38,811 nucleotides of DNA from the NCBI GenBank assembly GCA_012517375.1, contig JAAYVC010000032.1, forward strand, positions 1-38,811, read 5' to 3'. Shown piece by piece: positions 30,821 to 38,755 of this stretch. The notes under the pieces were generated by a model. It had not been told where the DNA came from and did no database searches. It was given only the letters and a program-made list of their open reading frames with translations. The DNA comes from a bacterium. GTDB taxonomy: Bacteria; Hydrothermota; Tepidihabitantia; B3-TA06. Both the position numbers and the translations under genes were made by a program. The number at the start of each line of letters is the position of its first letter. Position 1 is the first letter of the stretch.

Positions 30821-32881
30821 ATGCGTGCATCGGCATTTTTTTTAACCTTTAACGTGGGAGTTCTTATGGCTTTTAGCGGAAAACTCAAGGACATGAATCC
30901 TCTGGAAACCCAGAAGGATTTATCCTACCGGCTCAGCCAGGAATCGCTCGAAAAAATAGATTCGATCGGCTTCGTGCTTCTTGAGACTGCCGAATACGAT
31001 ATTTATGATCTGTACGACGGCTACGAGACCTCTCCGTACACACCCATGTTCATCTCGACCGACCTCGTTCTCCACACCATGCACCTGCTCGTGGACAGGA
31101 CCGTCCGCAAGATGGAGGTCGAGGAGCTTCTTCCGAAGCTCGAGACGCTAACCAAGAGCATGTTCGAGAAGGCAAAAAGGGATTATGAGGGTTTTAAGGG
31201 TCAGCAAAGGGACGTGGCAGCCCGGGAACTCGTCTATTTTACCGTTGCCTCAAGGCTCCTTGGGGACGAGCCTTTGGTCGGCTTAGAAATAAAAAAGATG
31301 GCCGATGAGGAGGTGGCAAAGATTGAAAATCACGAAGGCATAAGGGAACTCTCCTTTCTTCCCGGAGTCAAGGAGGACTACTCCCAGTACGTTCCGCGCG
31401 GTCATTACACTCGCTCCGAAGACTTGAAGCGCTACTTTATGACCATGATGTGGTACGGCCGGCTTCCCCTGCACGTCCCGAAGGCTACCGATGGCGGGGA
31501 GAAGCTTCTTGCATTCAAGACGGCGGTGCTCATCAGCTGGAACTTGTCCGGCGACGGCAAACTCAGGGATACCTGGTCTGAGATATACAACCCGACAGCC
31601 TTCTTCTTCGGCTCCGCCGAGGATTTGACGCCCGACAACGTCTACTCCGCGGTGACAAAATACTGCTCAGGCGAAAAAGTCGATGAACTCTTAAGCGACG
31701 AAACCAGACTTCGCGAGATTGCGAAATACCTCAGGGAAACCTACAAGCCAAAGATCCTTTCAGAGTACGCAGAATCGAAGCCCGGTGAGGAGCCTGTAGA
31801 AGTCCCTCTATCTTTCCGGTTCATGCCCCAGCGTTTCGTTCCGGATTCCTACATCTTCACCGAACTGGTTGCCGACAGGGTGCGCGGATACGAGGGCGAG
31901 TATCTTGGCGGCGGTCAGGCGCCCTTCACCTTCGGCATGACAGAGATGGGACCAATGCGCGTATTCCCGCGGGGACTCGATGTTATGTCCGTTCTGGGCT
32001 GGAGACCTGCTGAAGAAATAATCTCCGCTGAAGGCGACGCGATTTACGAAAACTATCCCGAGCAGCTTGAGAAGATGCGAGAATGGCACTCCTCGCTCCC
32101 GGATGAGGAGAAGGCGTCGTCAATATACTTCAGGTGGTTCGAGACGTTTTCGGCTTACAAGCAGGCGGTTCCTCCGGGGGACGTAGACCCCGATGCATGG
32201 GCGCGCAAGATGCTTTTAACCGCACTCGGCTCATGGACCGAGCTTCGCCACGACGCAATCCTCTACGCAAAACAAAGCTATACCGCCTATGCGACGGGCG
32301 CACCTCCCGGTCGTGACACAGAGCCTCCTCCCCCTCCGCTGAAGCTTGCAGTCTTAGAGGAGTCGCCGGAGGTATACGTCATAATGGCTGAATGCTCCAG
32401 CCTGATAGCCGGTTTCCTGTCCGCAAGCGATGAATCGAACCCCATCCGCTACACGTTCGAGAATTTTCGAGAGATGCTTTCAAAGCTCGACACCCTTTCG
32501 CGCAAGCAGATGTTCGAATCGCTTTCGAAGGATGAGCACGAATGGCTGTGGTCGCTGCCGGCGAGGCTTTCAGGTCTAGAGTACAGTCTTGGCGATATCC
32601 CGGAAACCCAAGCGGACAAACGCATGGCGCTTGTCGCGGACGTGCACACCGATCCAAACACGAACAAGGTGCTTGAGGAGGCAACGGGAAATCCGGCAAG
32701 GATATACATCGTTTCGAACATCAACGGCAAAAGATATGTCGCTCAGGGCGCGGCATTCTCATATTACGAGTTCAAGCAGGCAATATCTGACCGTTTGACC
32801 GATGAAGCATGGCAGGAGAAGCTCGATAGGGAAGAAGCGCCCGCAATGCCCGACTGGACGCTTGAGCTTTTCTCAAGGTAG
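30821..32881 (+). CDS. Exported DUF3160 family protein
   Basis: ATG 30821 follows GGAGGA at 30811-30816 and starts a signal peptide (MRASAFFLTFNVGVLMAFS); the upstream start at 30779 would read promoter DNA. The 686-residue protein matches DUF3160 in length and in features such as TSPYTPMFISTDLVLHTMHL near residue 70, VPDSYIFTELV, FPRGLDVMSVLGWRPAEEII, and LGSWTELRHDAILYAKQSY. It is a largely helical family of unknown function found in envelope-rich bacteria and some archaea. It lies 6 bp before the next gene, so they are co-transcribed. Confidence 0.8.
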   Translation: MRASAFFLTFNVGVLMAFSGKLKDMNPLETQKDLSYRLSQESLEKIDSIGFVLLETAEYDIYDLYDGYETSPYTPMFISTDLVLHTMHLLVDRTVRKMEVEELLPKLETLTKSMFEKAKRDYEGFKGQQRDVAARELVYFTVASRLLGDEPLVGLEIKKMADEEVAKIENHEGIRELSFLPGVKEDYSQYVPRGHYTRSEDLKRYFMTMMWYGRLPLHVPKATDGGEKLLAFKTAVLISWNLSGDGKLRDTWSEIYNPTAFFFGSAEDLTPDNVYSAVTKYCSGEKVDELLSDETRLREIAKYLRETYKPKILSEYAESKPGEEPVEVPLSFRFMPQRFVPDSYIFTELVADRVRGYEGEYLGGGQAPFTFGMTEMGPMRVFPRGLDVMSVLGWRPAEEIISAEGDAIYENYPEQLEKMREWHSSLPDEEKASSIYFRWFETFSAYKQAVPPGDVDPDAWARKMLLTALGSWTELRHDAILYAKQSYTAYATGAPPGRDTEPPPPPLKLAVLEESPEVYVIMAECSSLIAGFLSASDESNPIRYTFENFREMLSKLDTLSRKQMFESLSKDEHEWLWSLPARLSGLEYSLGDIPETQADKRMALVADVHTDPNTNKVLEEATGNPARIYIVSNINGKRYVAQGAAFSYYEFKQAISDRLTDEAWQEKLDREEAPAMPDWTLELFSR

Positions 32882-32887
32882 GTTTAT

Positions 32888-33433
32888 TTGCTTAGAATCG
32901 GCGCGGCGTTACTCCTCGTATCACTGACAGGTCTTTCTGCAGGCGGTTGGGCCTTCGGTATAGGCGGCGGAGGCATCAACTACATCTCCTCCGACACGCT
33001 GAGCGTTTACGGCGTTAACGTGGGCAGGCCGGGCTGGCGTCTTGACGCGGAGGCAGGCTACTACTCCGGACGAGAGGGGTTTAATATACTCGGGGTCTGG
33101 GCCGAGAGCTTTACAAGGATTGATTCGTCATCCTCCTATCTCAGGGATTCGCACGCAGCGCTTATGGGAGAATACAGGCTGTTTCTTCTGGATTCAGCTG
33201 GTATTATTCAGGGCGCTGTGGGACTCGGTCCATCTCTGCATTTTCCAAGATACAGGTCCGGAGGGACAGTCCATGGCTACCCGCCGGTATTTTCCATCGA
33301 CGCGGAAGCCGCATGCATTCTCTTTGTATCCGAGCACTTTCTTATCAGGCTTCAGGGGGTTTATTCGTTTATGCCGCTGTATCCGCGAAACGGTATAGCA
33401 AGCATAAGCCTTCGGGCGGTGCTGAGGTCGTAG
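32888..33433 (+). CDS. Small exported protein, possible outer-membrane beta-barrel
   Basis: The start appears to be TTG 32888, six bases after the DUF3160 stop, with AAGGTAGG just upstream; 181 residues. A signal peptide (LRIGAALLLVSLTGLSAGGW) is followed by alternating amphipathic strands with Gly and aromatic girdle residues (GWRLDAEAGYYSGREGFNIL, LMGEYRLFLL, FLIRLQGVYSF) and a C-terminal strand ending in SISLRAVLRS. This fits an 8-stranded barrel. No family name is certain. Confidence 0.6.
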   Translation: MLRIGAALLLVSLTGLSAGGWAFGIGGGGINYISSDTLSVYGVNVGRPGWRLDAEAGYYSGREGFNILGVWAESFTRIDSSSSYLRDSHAALMGEYRLFLLDSAGIIQGAVGLGPSLHFPRYRSGGTVHGYPPVFSIDAEAACILFVSEHFLIRLQGVYSFMPLYPRNGIASISLRAVLRS

Positions 33434-33439
33434 GCGTCA

Positions 33440-33554
33440 ATAGAGCTTTTAACCAGGCTCCGTCTCTGAAGAGAGCTAATCCGCCTAACTCTTCCTTCGA
33501 GAAACCGTATAAAATTCCAATGATCGCAATTATGGTAAAAATTAGTTTCCTCGC
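33440..33554 (-). pseudogene. 5' remnant of a paralogue of the 34932-35804 gene
   Basis: On the minus strand, codons from 33554 read xRKLIFTIIAIIGILYGFSK then EEL, against MRKLIFTMFAIVAVSFGFSK then EEF in the 35804 gene. A stretch of about 20 bases is identical. Its start codon is GCG instead of GTG and no downstream ATG is in frame. Similarity fades beyond about 33490 and the frame runs into the tail of the outer-membrane gene. Its promoter is kept (33562-33589). Confidence 0.65.
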
Positions 33555-33561
33555 GGAAGTG

Positions 33562-33589
33562 AGTATAGCTTTTCAGCATTGTTTGTCAA
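33562..33589 (-). promoter_or_regulatory. Duplicated promoter in front of the remnant
   Basis: TTGACA (33589-33584), 16-bp spacer, TATACT (33567-33562), 7 nt before the former start codon. It is homologous to the promoter at 35811-35839. Confidence 0.6.
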
Positions 33590-33598
33590 GATATCCGG

Positions 33599-34774
33599 TT
33601 ACGGTTCGCCGCTCTGCAAATCGAGCATATTTATTTGCACCCTTGAGACCTTTTCCTTCTCAATGCCGTGATTGCTTAAATAAGTGAGAAAGCCCGACAT
33701 CCAGCCGGCGGACACCGCACCGTTGGGATCAAGACTCCCCACATTAGATACAAGCCAGTCGAGGGTGAAGGTGTTCGCGTCAAAATCTTTCCAGTAATTG
33801 GTTATTGCATTGGGTCCCAGGTCCTCCTTTAGTAAATTTGGGCTCCACTTGTACTCGTGCGGGAGCTCTCCGAGGTATGGTCTAACTAGCTCTGGCGTGA
33901 CGACCTCGCTAATCGCGCTCTCGTTCAGCAAATAGGTGTAGCTGACATGAACTACTTCGTTGCCTGCAGTCTCTTCGACTAACGTATAAGGTTTCTTTCC
34001 AAAGGCCGCCTTGCCTGTAACCCTGAAAAGCCATGCCAGATAACCCCAGAACACAAACTTTTTTTTATTACCTGCAAAGAGTATGAAATCTTGATTAGGC
34101 TGAACGTCTATCGCGCCGCCCGTTGCGTGTGTGGTCTCCTGGTTCTTTCTCGCTGTCGGAACAAGGTCTTGCTCCCTCGGTGTCCTGTAAGATGATGTAA
34201 TCTTTATCGTGGTTACGCTTCCGAACACCGAATCCCATGCTGTTTTGACTTTTCCGTAAAGAACAGCAATCTCGGGAAGGATAATCTTTGAGTTTGCGGC
34301 ATTTTGCACACCGATGAGGGTTGAGGAGTAAGTCATGATCTTTTGCCATGCCACGTCCCTTGCCTCCATTGCACGGCCATACATTCCGGCGTAGTTGCCT
34401 TCAGTAATATCGAAGCCAAGTACCTTGTCTGAGTGCTTGGGTGTGTCATGCCATTTTGCAGTCAATTTCTTGATGTAATCGAGCAGGATCTTGAAATAAT
34501 TGCCTTTGACCGCAGCCTCATTCCTGCCGTATATGAAGCGGAAAGGATCACATACGTCTTCCCACATATTCCACCGCACATCTCCGGTTTCCTGACGGTA
34601 TTCAGGCATAAAAGACGGGTGGCCTTCCCCATCAGACGAGCAATCAAGATAAACGTATATGAAATACGCCCAGGCCTTTAAATCTTCAGGAGCAAAGTCA
34701 GGAAATCTTGATGGCGGCGGAGGGTTCGCAGGTGAGACCCTTGAAAGAATCTCCTCGATCGCGGCGTATGCCAT
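33599..34774 (-). CDS. M15-type zinc peptidase domain protein without signal peptide
   Basis: The 391-residue product starts at ATG 34774 with GGAGG upstream. Residues about 185-280 contain the M15/DD-peptidase signature: SSYRTPREQ, then THATGGAIDV with H216 and D223, and VVHVSY with H276 as third zinc ligand. Such domains cut peptidoglycan cross-links or stem peptides (D-Ala-D-Ala carboxypeptidases, endolysins). The N-terminal 180 residues and C-terminal 100 residues are unassigned. There is no signal peptide or TM helix, so it would reach the wall only through lysis, a dedicated secretion machine or a contractile injection device; no such genes are in the window. Confidence 0.7.
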   Translation of the reverse strand: MAYAAIEEILSRVSPANPPPPSRFPDFAPEDLKAWAYFIYVYLDCSSDGEGHPSFMPEYRQETGDVRWNMWEDVCDPFRFIYGRNEAAVKGNYFKILLDYIKKLTAKWHDTPKHSDKVLGFDITEGNYAGMYGRAMEARDVAWQKIMTYSSTLIGVQNAANSKIILPEIAVLYGKVKTAWDSVFGSVTTIKITSSYRTPREQDLVPTARKNQETTHATGGAIDVQPNQDFILFAGNKKKFVFWGYLAWLFRVTGKAAFGKKPYTLVEETAGNEVVHVSYTYLLNESAISEVVTPELVRPYLGELPHEYKWSPNLLKEDLGPNAITNYWKDFDANTFTLDWLVSNVGSLDPNGAVSAGWMSGFLTYLSNHGIEKEKVSRVQINMLDLQSGEP

Positions 34775-34931
34775 AACATACCTCCTTTTCGGATTTTCTT
34801 AATTATCTCCCTTTTGCTGACGAGTGCAATAGAAATCTGAACTTTACGTGTTTGCAGTCACTCGAAAATCATCTTGTATTAAGACTTTTAAAAAAGAGGA
34901 GTTGATCTGTTTTTAGTTTTGAGATATTGCC

Positions 34932-35804
34932 TTAGAAGGCCAGACAATCTTCTTGAATAGAATAAAGCCTTGTCAATCTTTGGGAATAGGCGATAAGATA
35001 TTCGTATCCACTCTTTAAGCAGGTTATGACAATCATCGTATCCAGCCTTCTAAAGACCTCCGGGTAATCATTGCAGCAGTCGTACTCGACCGGAATCTCG
35101 ATCTTAAAAGCAGGAAGATTGTAGCGCACGTGATAGATGCACGGCCCAAAACTCATGATAGGTCCCCATCGAGGATTGGAAAGCCGGTTTACCAACATGT
35201 TTCCTTTAACCGCCCTTTGAAGCATTCCCATTGCTAGGGCAGAATCCATGAGGGTATCTGCCGTCTTGTTCCAAAGCGCGGTAAAATAGCCCGTAAAATC
35301 CATCTTAGCCTCCTCCAAGCAAACCGGGAATACGTGCGCATAGCGGCTCCAGCCTCCCTCATATGTCCAGACCCCTCCGCTGAAGAACAAATTTATAGGC
35401 GTTTCATTACCCCATGACCAGGGTTTTTTCGTTTGAGACAGAATATCGTGGTAAAGAACATAAAGCATCTCGCGCCGGACTGAATCCGCAAGCGAGGCTG
35501 CAGGACCCGTGGCAGGCTTCAAGGAATCCAGTGCCCAGTCAAGGCTCTTTTGCTCACTCATCGCCTGAACCACGAGTTCCTTGAGCTCTGCGGTTGATTG
35601 CGGACGTTCGGTCAGCACTGGCATGGGGATTATCTTATCCGTACTCCAGAAGTCGTCTTTATATTTCGCCTCATATTCTGCTCTATTCTCATGCCACAGA
35701 TAACCGTTGTAATCTCTCCAGAAGAATACCCATCTGAACTCCTCCTTCGAAAAACCAAATGATACCGCGACAATCGCAAACATGGTAAAAATTAGTTTCC
35801 TCAC
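34932..35804 (-). CDS. Exported protein of unknown function
   Basis: The product is 290 residues from GTG 35804. The signal peptide is MRKLIFTMFAIVAVSFGFS. I recognise no family. The mature part is rich in Trp and Tyr (WVFFWRDYNGYLWHENRAEY), and has scattered Cys (VFPVCLEEAK, GPCIYHVRYN, EYDCCNDYPE) that could form disulfides. No Shine-Dalgarno precedes the GTG; the bases before it are pyrimidines (CTCCTC), and the -10 box ends six bases upstream, so translation from a leaderless message is likely. A paralogous 5' remnant lies 2.2 kb away. Confidence 0.65.
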   Translation of the reverse strand: MRKLIFTMFAIVAVSFGFSKEEFRWVFFWRDYNGYLWHENRAEYEAKYKDDFWSTDKIIPMPVLTERPQSTAELKELVVQAMSEQKSLDWALDSLKPATGPAASLADSVRREMLYVLYHDILSQTKKPWSWGNETPINLFFSGGVWTYEGGWSRYAHVFPVCLEEAKMDFTGYFTALWNKTADTLMDSALAMGMLQRAVKGNMLVNRLSNPRWGPIMSFGPCIYHVRYNLPAFKIEIPVEYDCCNDYPEVFRRLDTMIVITCLKSGYEYLIAYSQRLTRLYSIQEDCLAF

Positions 35805-35810
35805 GAGGAG

Positions 35811-35839
35811 AGTATAGTCTTATAGCAATAAGGTGTCAA
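35811..35839 (-). promoter_or_regulatory. Promoter abutting the GTG start of the 34932-35804 gene
   Basis: On the minus strand TTGACA (35839-35834), 17-bp spacer, TATACT (35816-35811), six bases before GTG. Expected transcription start is at the start codon. Confidence 0.7.
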
Positions 35840-35877
35840 GGGGTTCCCAAAGAAACGCCAGGCCGTCTATCTAGATG

Positions 35878-36855
35878 TTATTTAAGCCTCTCCCACCACC
35901 GGGGAGAGGCTTTCTCGAGCTTTTCGGGCGCGTTTTTCTCAGCCCAGCGCCGGGTTTCCTCGTACTGCTCGCGCTGGGTGTCGAAATCGAGCATCGAATA
36001 TGACCTGGAAAGCTTCGGCATGTAGACGTATGCGCGTCTTGCAATGTAGGGCGCGCGCTCGAGCTGGCAGAGGAACATGTCGTTATTTAGGATGCTTGAT
36101 GCTTCAAGGTAGTTTGAAAGTATCTTAGGCGTCTTGAACAGTTTCCTTGGGCCGAACTCCTCGCCCTTGGGTTCCTTCTCGCCGCGCATCTTGGAGATGA
36201 CGTAAAGCTCCGAGCAGTTCTCCCGCGCCAGCGACTCTACCGGTATTCCGTCCCGTCCTGTGCAGCCGTCCACGAACTCGCCATCAAGACCGTCAATCTT
36301 CTGCGGCTTGAACGCGACCGCTATAGCGGTGGACGCCATGAGAACGTCCAGAAGCGAAAGCTTTGAATGAGAAGGGTCCCGGCTCGAGAGCCGCATCGTC
36401 TCGCGCTTGTCCGTATTGACCACCGAGATGTATGTCTGAAGAAAAAGGCTTCCAAGCGTGTCGAATCCCATTCTCACAAGAGTATCCTCAAGAAGTTTGC
36501 GCAACGGAGAAGTATCGAGTAAAAACCCCTCGGCGATGTTGTTCCTGAGTATCCTCGCAATACCCCGCGCAGAAAGGTCAAACACGTTCTCGTTTCTCAA
36601 ACCGAATAGAATGGATTTGTAGGTCTCCCAGCCCATGCCCTTTCTGCCGTTCGTTTCCTTGAACATGAGAACGGCGTTCACTGCAACCGCATTCAAGGCG
36701 CCGGAGCTTGAACCCGAGACCACGTCGGGTACTATCTTCCTTCCAAGCGGCGTTAAGCCCTCGATGAGCGCCTCGGAGAGCGCGCATTCCTGCGCGATGC
36801 GTGCGGCCGCGCCCGAAAAGGCAAAACCTGTCTTCTGGGTAAGGAGATTTAGCAT
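35878..36855 (-). CDS. Patatin-like phospholipase with altered oxyanion loop
   Basis: Patatin-type lipid acyl hydrolase, 325 residues. The nucleophile elbow is GSSSG with S50, and the dyad Asp is D196 in FVDGCTGRDG (usual form DGG or DGA). The Gly-rich oxyanion loop near the N-terminus reads FSGAAARI, whereas active family members usually have SGGGARG, so activity may be reduced or changed. No signal peptide, hence cytoplasmic or membrane-peripheral. The start ATG 36855 has no clear Shine-Dalgarno. A possible promoter (TTGACT, 16 bp, TAAGCT; 36892-36865) would put transcription start within a few bases of the ATG. Confidence 0.8.
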   Translation of the reverse strand: MLNLLTQKTGFAFSGAAARIAQECALSEALIEGLTPLGRKIVPDVVSGSSSGALNAVAVNAVLMFKETNGRKGMGWETYKSILFGLRNENVFDLSARGIARILRNNIAEGFLLDTSPLRKLLEDTLVRMGFDTLGSLFLQTYISVVNTDKRETMRLSSRDPSHSKLSLLDVLMASTAIAVAFKPQKIDGLDGEFVDGCTGRDGIPVESLARENCSELYVISKMRGEKEPKGEEFGPRKLFKTPKILSNYLEASSILNNDMFLCQLERAPYIARRAYVYMPKLSRSYSMLDFDTQREQYEETRRWAEKNAPEKLEKASPRWWERLK

Positions 36856-36893
36856 TCGGCATAAAGCTTATTGCACTATCTCTGGAAGTCAAC

Positions 36894-36968
36894 GCCCTCC
36901 TCATGTCCTCCTCCAGCCTCTATTGCCCTCCTCGCCCTCCTCACCAAGAACACCCTCCTCCCCTCCAT
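36894..36968. repeat. Pyrimidine-rich CCCTCCTC array
   Basis: CCCTCCTC or TCCTCCTC occurs at 36895, 36906, 36926, 36935 and 36953, with more CCCTCC after. Spacing is irregular (8-20 bp). On the minus strand this is a chain of GAGGAGGG words. It occupies the gap between patatin and rho. Confidence 0.65.
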
Positions 36969-37067
36969 CTCTAGCATCCCTACTTCGAGTCGCATAGATG
37001 ATAAGCTTTCTTTATCGTGAATGATTTCAAGAAATTGGGTGTTTTGGGGTAAATGTTGCGGGGCAAG

Positions 37068-37148
37068 TATTACGGGTATTACGGGGTATTACGGGGTATT
37101 ACGGGGTATTACGGGGTGTTACGGGGTGTTACGGGGTGTTACGGGGGC
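37068..37148. repeat. 10-bp tandem array (TTACGGGGTR) abutting the rho promoter
   Basis: TTACGGG starts at 37070 and then at 37079, 37089, 37099, 37109, 37119, 37129 and 37139; the last seven are exactly 10 bp apart. The first copies are TATTACGGGG and the last three TGTTACGGGG. The next 10-bp step lands on the -35 TTGACA at 37149. The complementary strand reads CCCCGTAACA, the same word as in the 23610 array. Confidence 0.85.
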
Positions 37149-37176
37149 TTGACAGGATTCCGAAATCTCTTATAAT
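37149..37176 (+). promoter_or_regulatory. Consensus sigma-70 promoter of rho
   Basis: TTGACA (37149-37154), 16-bp spacer, TATAAT (37171-37176), about 53 nt of leader before ATG 37236. Confidence 0.82.
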
Positions 37177-37235
37177 CATCGTGTCCAGGGAAAAAGAATA
37201 AAAACCCTCTTATAAATCCCCCAGACGGGAGACTC

Positions 37236-38489
37236 ATGGAACTTGAAGAACTGCGAAAAAAGAAGATTATCGATCTTCAAAAAATCGCTGAGAAATTCAG
37301 CATTGATACAACCGATAAGGAAAAAGAAGACCTTGTTCGCGCGATACTTGAGGCCGAGAGCAAGGAGCACGAAAACGGACTCGTCGAGTGTTCGGGCGTG
37401 CTTGAAATCCTCAGCGAAGGCTTCGGATTCCTGCGCTCGCCGAACTACAGCTACCTGCCCAGCCAGGATGATATCTACATCTCGCCTGCACAGGTCAAGC
37501 GCTTCGGGCTGAAATCGGGCGATACGGTAGCCGCACGCGCAAGGCCTCCCCGCGACAGCGAGAAGTTCTTTTCCGTTGTCAAGGTAGAGACGGTAAACAA
37601 CGACCCCGTCGCTTCGGTGCGCGGACGCATACCATTCGACAGCCTTACGCCCCTTTATCCTACGCAGCGCATCCACATGGAGAATCTTGACGACCGCGAC
37701 TTCACGACCCGCGTGATAGACCTATTTACGCCTATAGGAATGGGCCAGCGCGGCCTCATCGTTTCGCCGCCGCGCGCAGGAAAGACCGTCATACTTCAGA
37801 AGATTGCAAACTCCATAACCCGCAACCATCCTGAGATAGAGCTCATCATACTTCTCATCGACGAGCGTCCCGAGGAGGTTACAGACATGGAGCGCTCGGT
37901 GAATGCCGAGGTTATAAGCTCCACGTTCGACGAAGCGCCCGAACGCCACGTTCAGGTCGCCGAGATGGTGCTCCAGAAGGCTAAAAGGCTCGTTGAGCAC
38001 AAGCGCGACGTAGTCATTCTTTTGGACTCGATTACGCGTCTCGCGCGCGCGCACAACATGGTTATCCCTCACTCGGGAAAGACCCTTTCGGGCGGTCTCG
38101 ACTCCAACGCTCTGCAGAAGCCAAAGAAGTTCTTCGGCTCCGCGCGAAACATCGAAGAAGGCGGCTCCCTGACCATTATGGCAACCGCTCTCATCGACAC
38201 CGGTTCGCGCATGGACGAGGTCATCTTCGAGGAGTTCAAGGGCACAGGCAACAACGAGATGGTTCTTGACCGCCGTCTTGCCGACCGCCGCGTGTTCCCG
38301 GCTATTGACCTTCAGCGTTCGGGAACCCGAAAGGAAGAGCTTTTGCTGACCGAGCACGAGCTGAACCGCGTGTGGCTTTTGAGGAAGATTCTTGCCGAGA
38401 TGACGCCTGTGGACATGATGGAGTTCATCCTCGACAAGATGCGGCTCACGAAGAGCAACGCCGACTTCCTCGAAGCGATGAACGAATAG
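37236..38489 (+). CDS. rho: Transcription termination factor Rho
   Basis: Rho is the hexameric RNA helicase that ends transcription at C-rich sites. The 417-residue protein has the N-terminal Rho-N helical domain ([17 protein letters not shown]), the cold-shock-like RNA-binding domain with GFGFLRSP (about 62-69), Walker A PPRAGKT with K183, Walker [17 protein letters not shown], and the R-loop [17 protein letters not shown]. No insert or missing motif is seen. A weak GGGAG precedes the ATG. No intrinsic terminator is visible in the 266 bp that follow. Confidence 0.97.
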   Translation: MELEELRKKKIIDLQKIAEKFSIDTTDKEKEDLVRAILEAESKEHENGLVECSGVLEILSEGFGFLRSPNYSYLPSQDDIYISPAQVKRFGLKSGDTVAARARPPRDSEKFFSVVKVETVNNDPVASVRGRIPFDSLTPLYPTQRIHMENLDDRDFTTRVIDLFTPIGMGQRGLIVSPPRAGKTVILQKIANSITRNHPEIELIILLIDERPEEVTDMERSVNAEVISSTFDEAPERHVQVAEMVLQKAKRLVEHKRDVVILLDSITRLARAHNMVIPHSGKTLSGGLDSNALQKPKKFFGSARNIEEGGSLTIMATALIDTGSRMDEVIFEEFKGTGNNEMVLDRRLADRRVFPAIDLQRSGTRKEELLLTEHELNRVWLLRKILAEMTPVDMMEFILDKMRLTKSNADFLEAMNE

Positions 38490-38755
38490 AGCCCGACCTC
38501 GATCTTAACTACAATCCAACCCGGGAGAAGGTCTGCGCGAAGCGGACGTATGCGCTTTTGCTGATTAGGGCATAACTGCATACTTTCACGTAAAAGCTAT
38601 CTATTAAATATCCACAGACTGCTTGTGAACCTTTCGAGATTTTTTGGCGTAAAAAGACTTGACATGCGGTTTTTTTCTATAATTATGTTGCCGAGGGCAA
38701 GACAGGATTGACAGGGTTCCTGAGAAATCATTGTAAAATAAACAAAGGAGAAACA
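38490..38755 (+). promoter_or_regulatory. Intergenic region with promoter-like boxes before the last gene
   Basis: Two TTGACA hexamers occur (38660 and 38710 neighbourhoods). The second is followed by GGGTTCCTGAGAAATC and then TTGTAAAAT, resembling the rho promoter (TTGACAGGATTCC...AAATC...TATAAT) with a longer spacer. Neither pair has the 16-bp spacing seen elsewhere, so the active promoter is uncertain. Confidence 0.3.

Noticed and set aside
37068-37148. CRISPR array
   Set aside because: The 10-bp units are directly adjacent, with no spacers and no cas genes nearby.
37722-38357. 211-residue minus-strand ORF opposite rho
   Set aside because: It is antisense to conserved Rho motifs and has no start signals; long antisense frames arise from codon bias.
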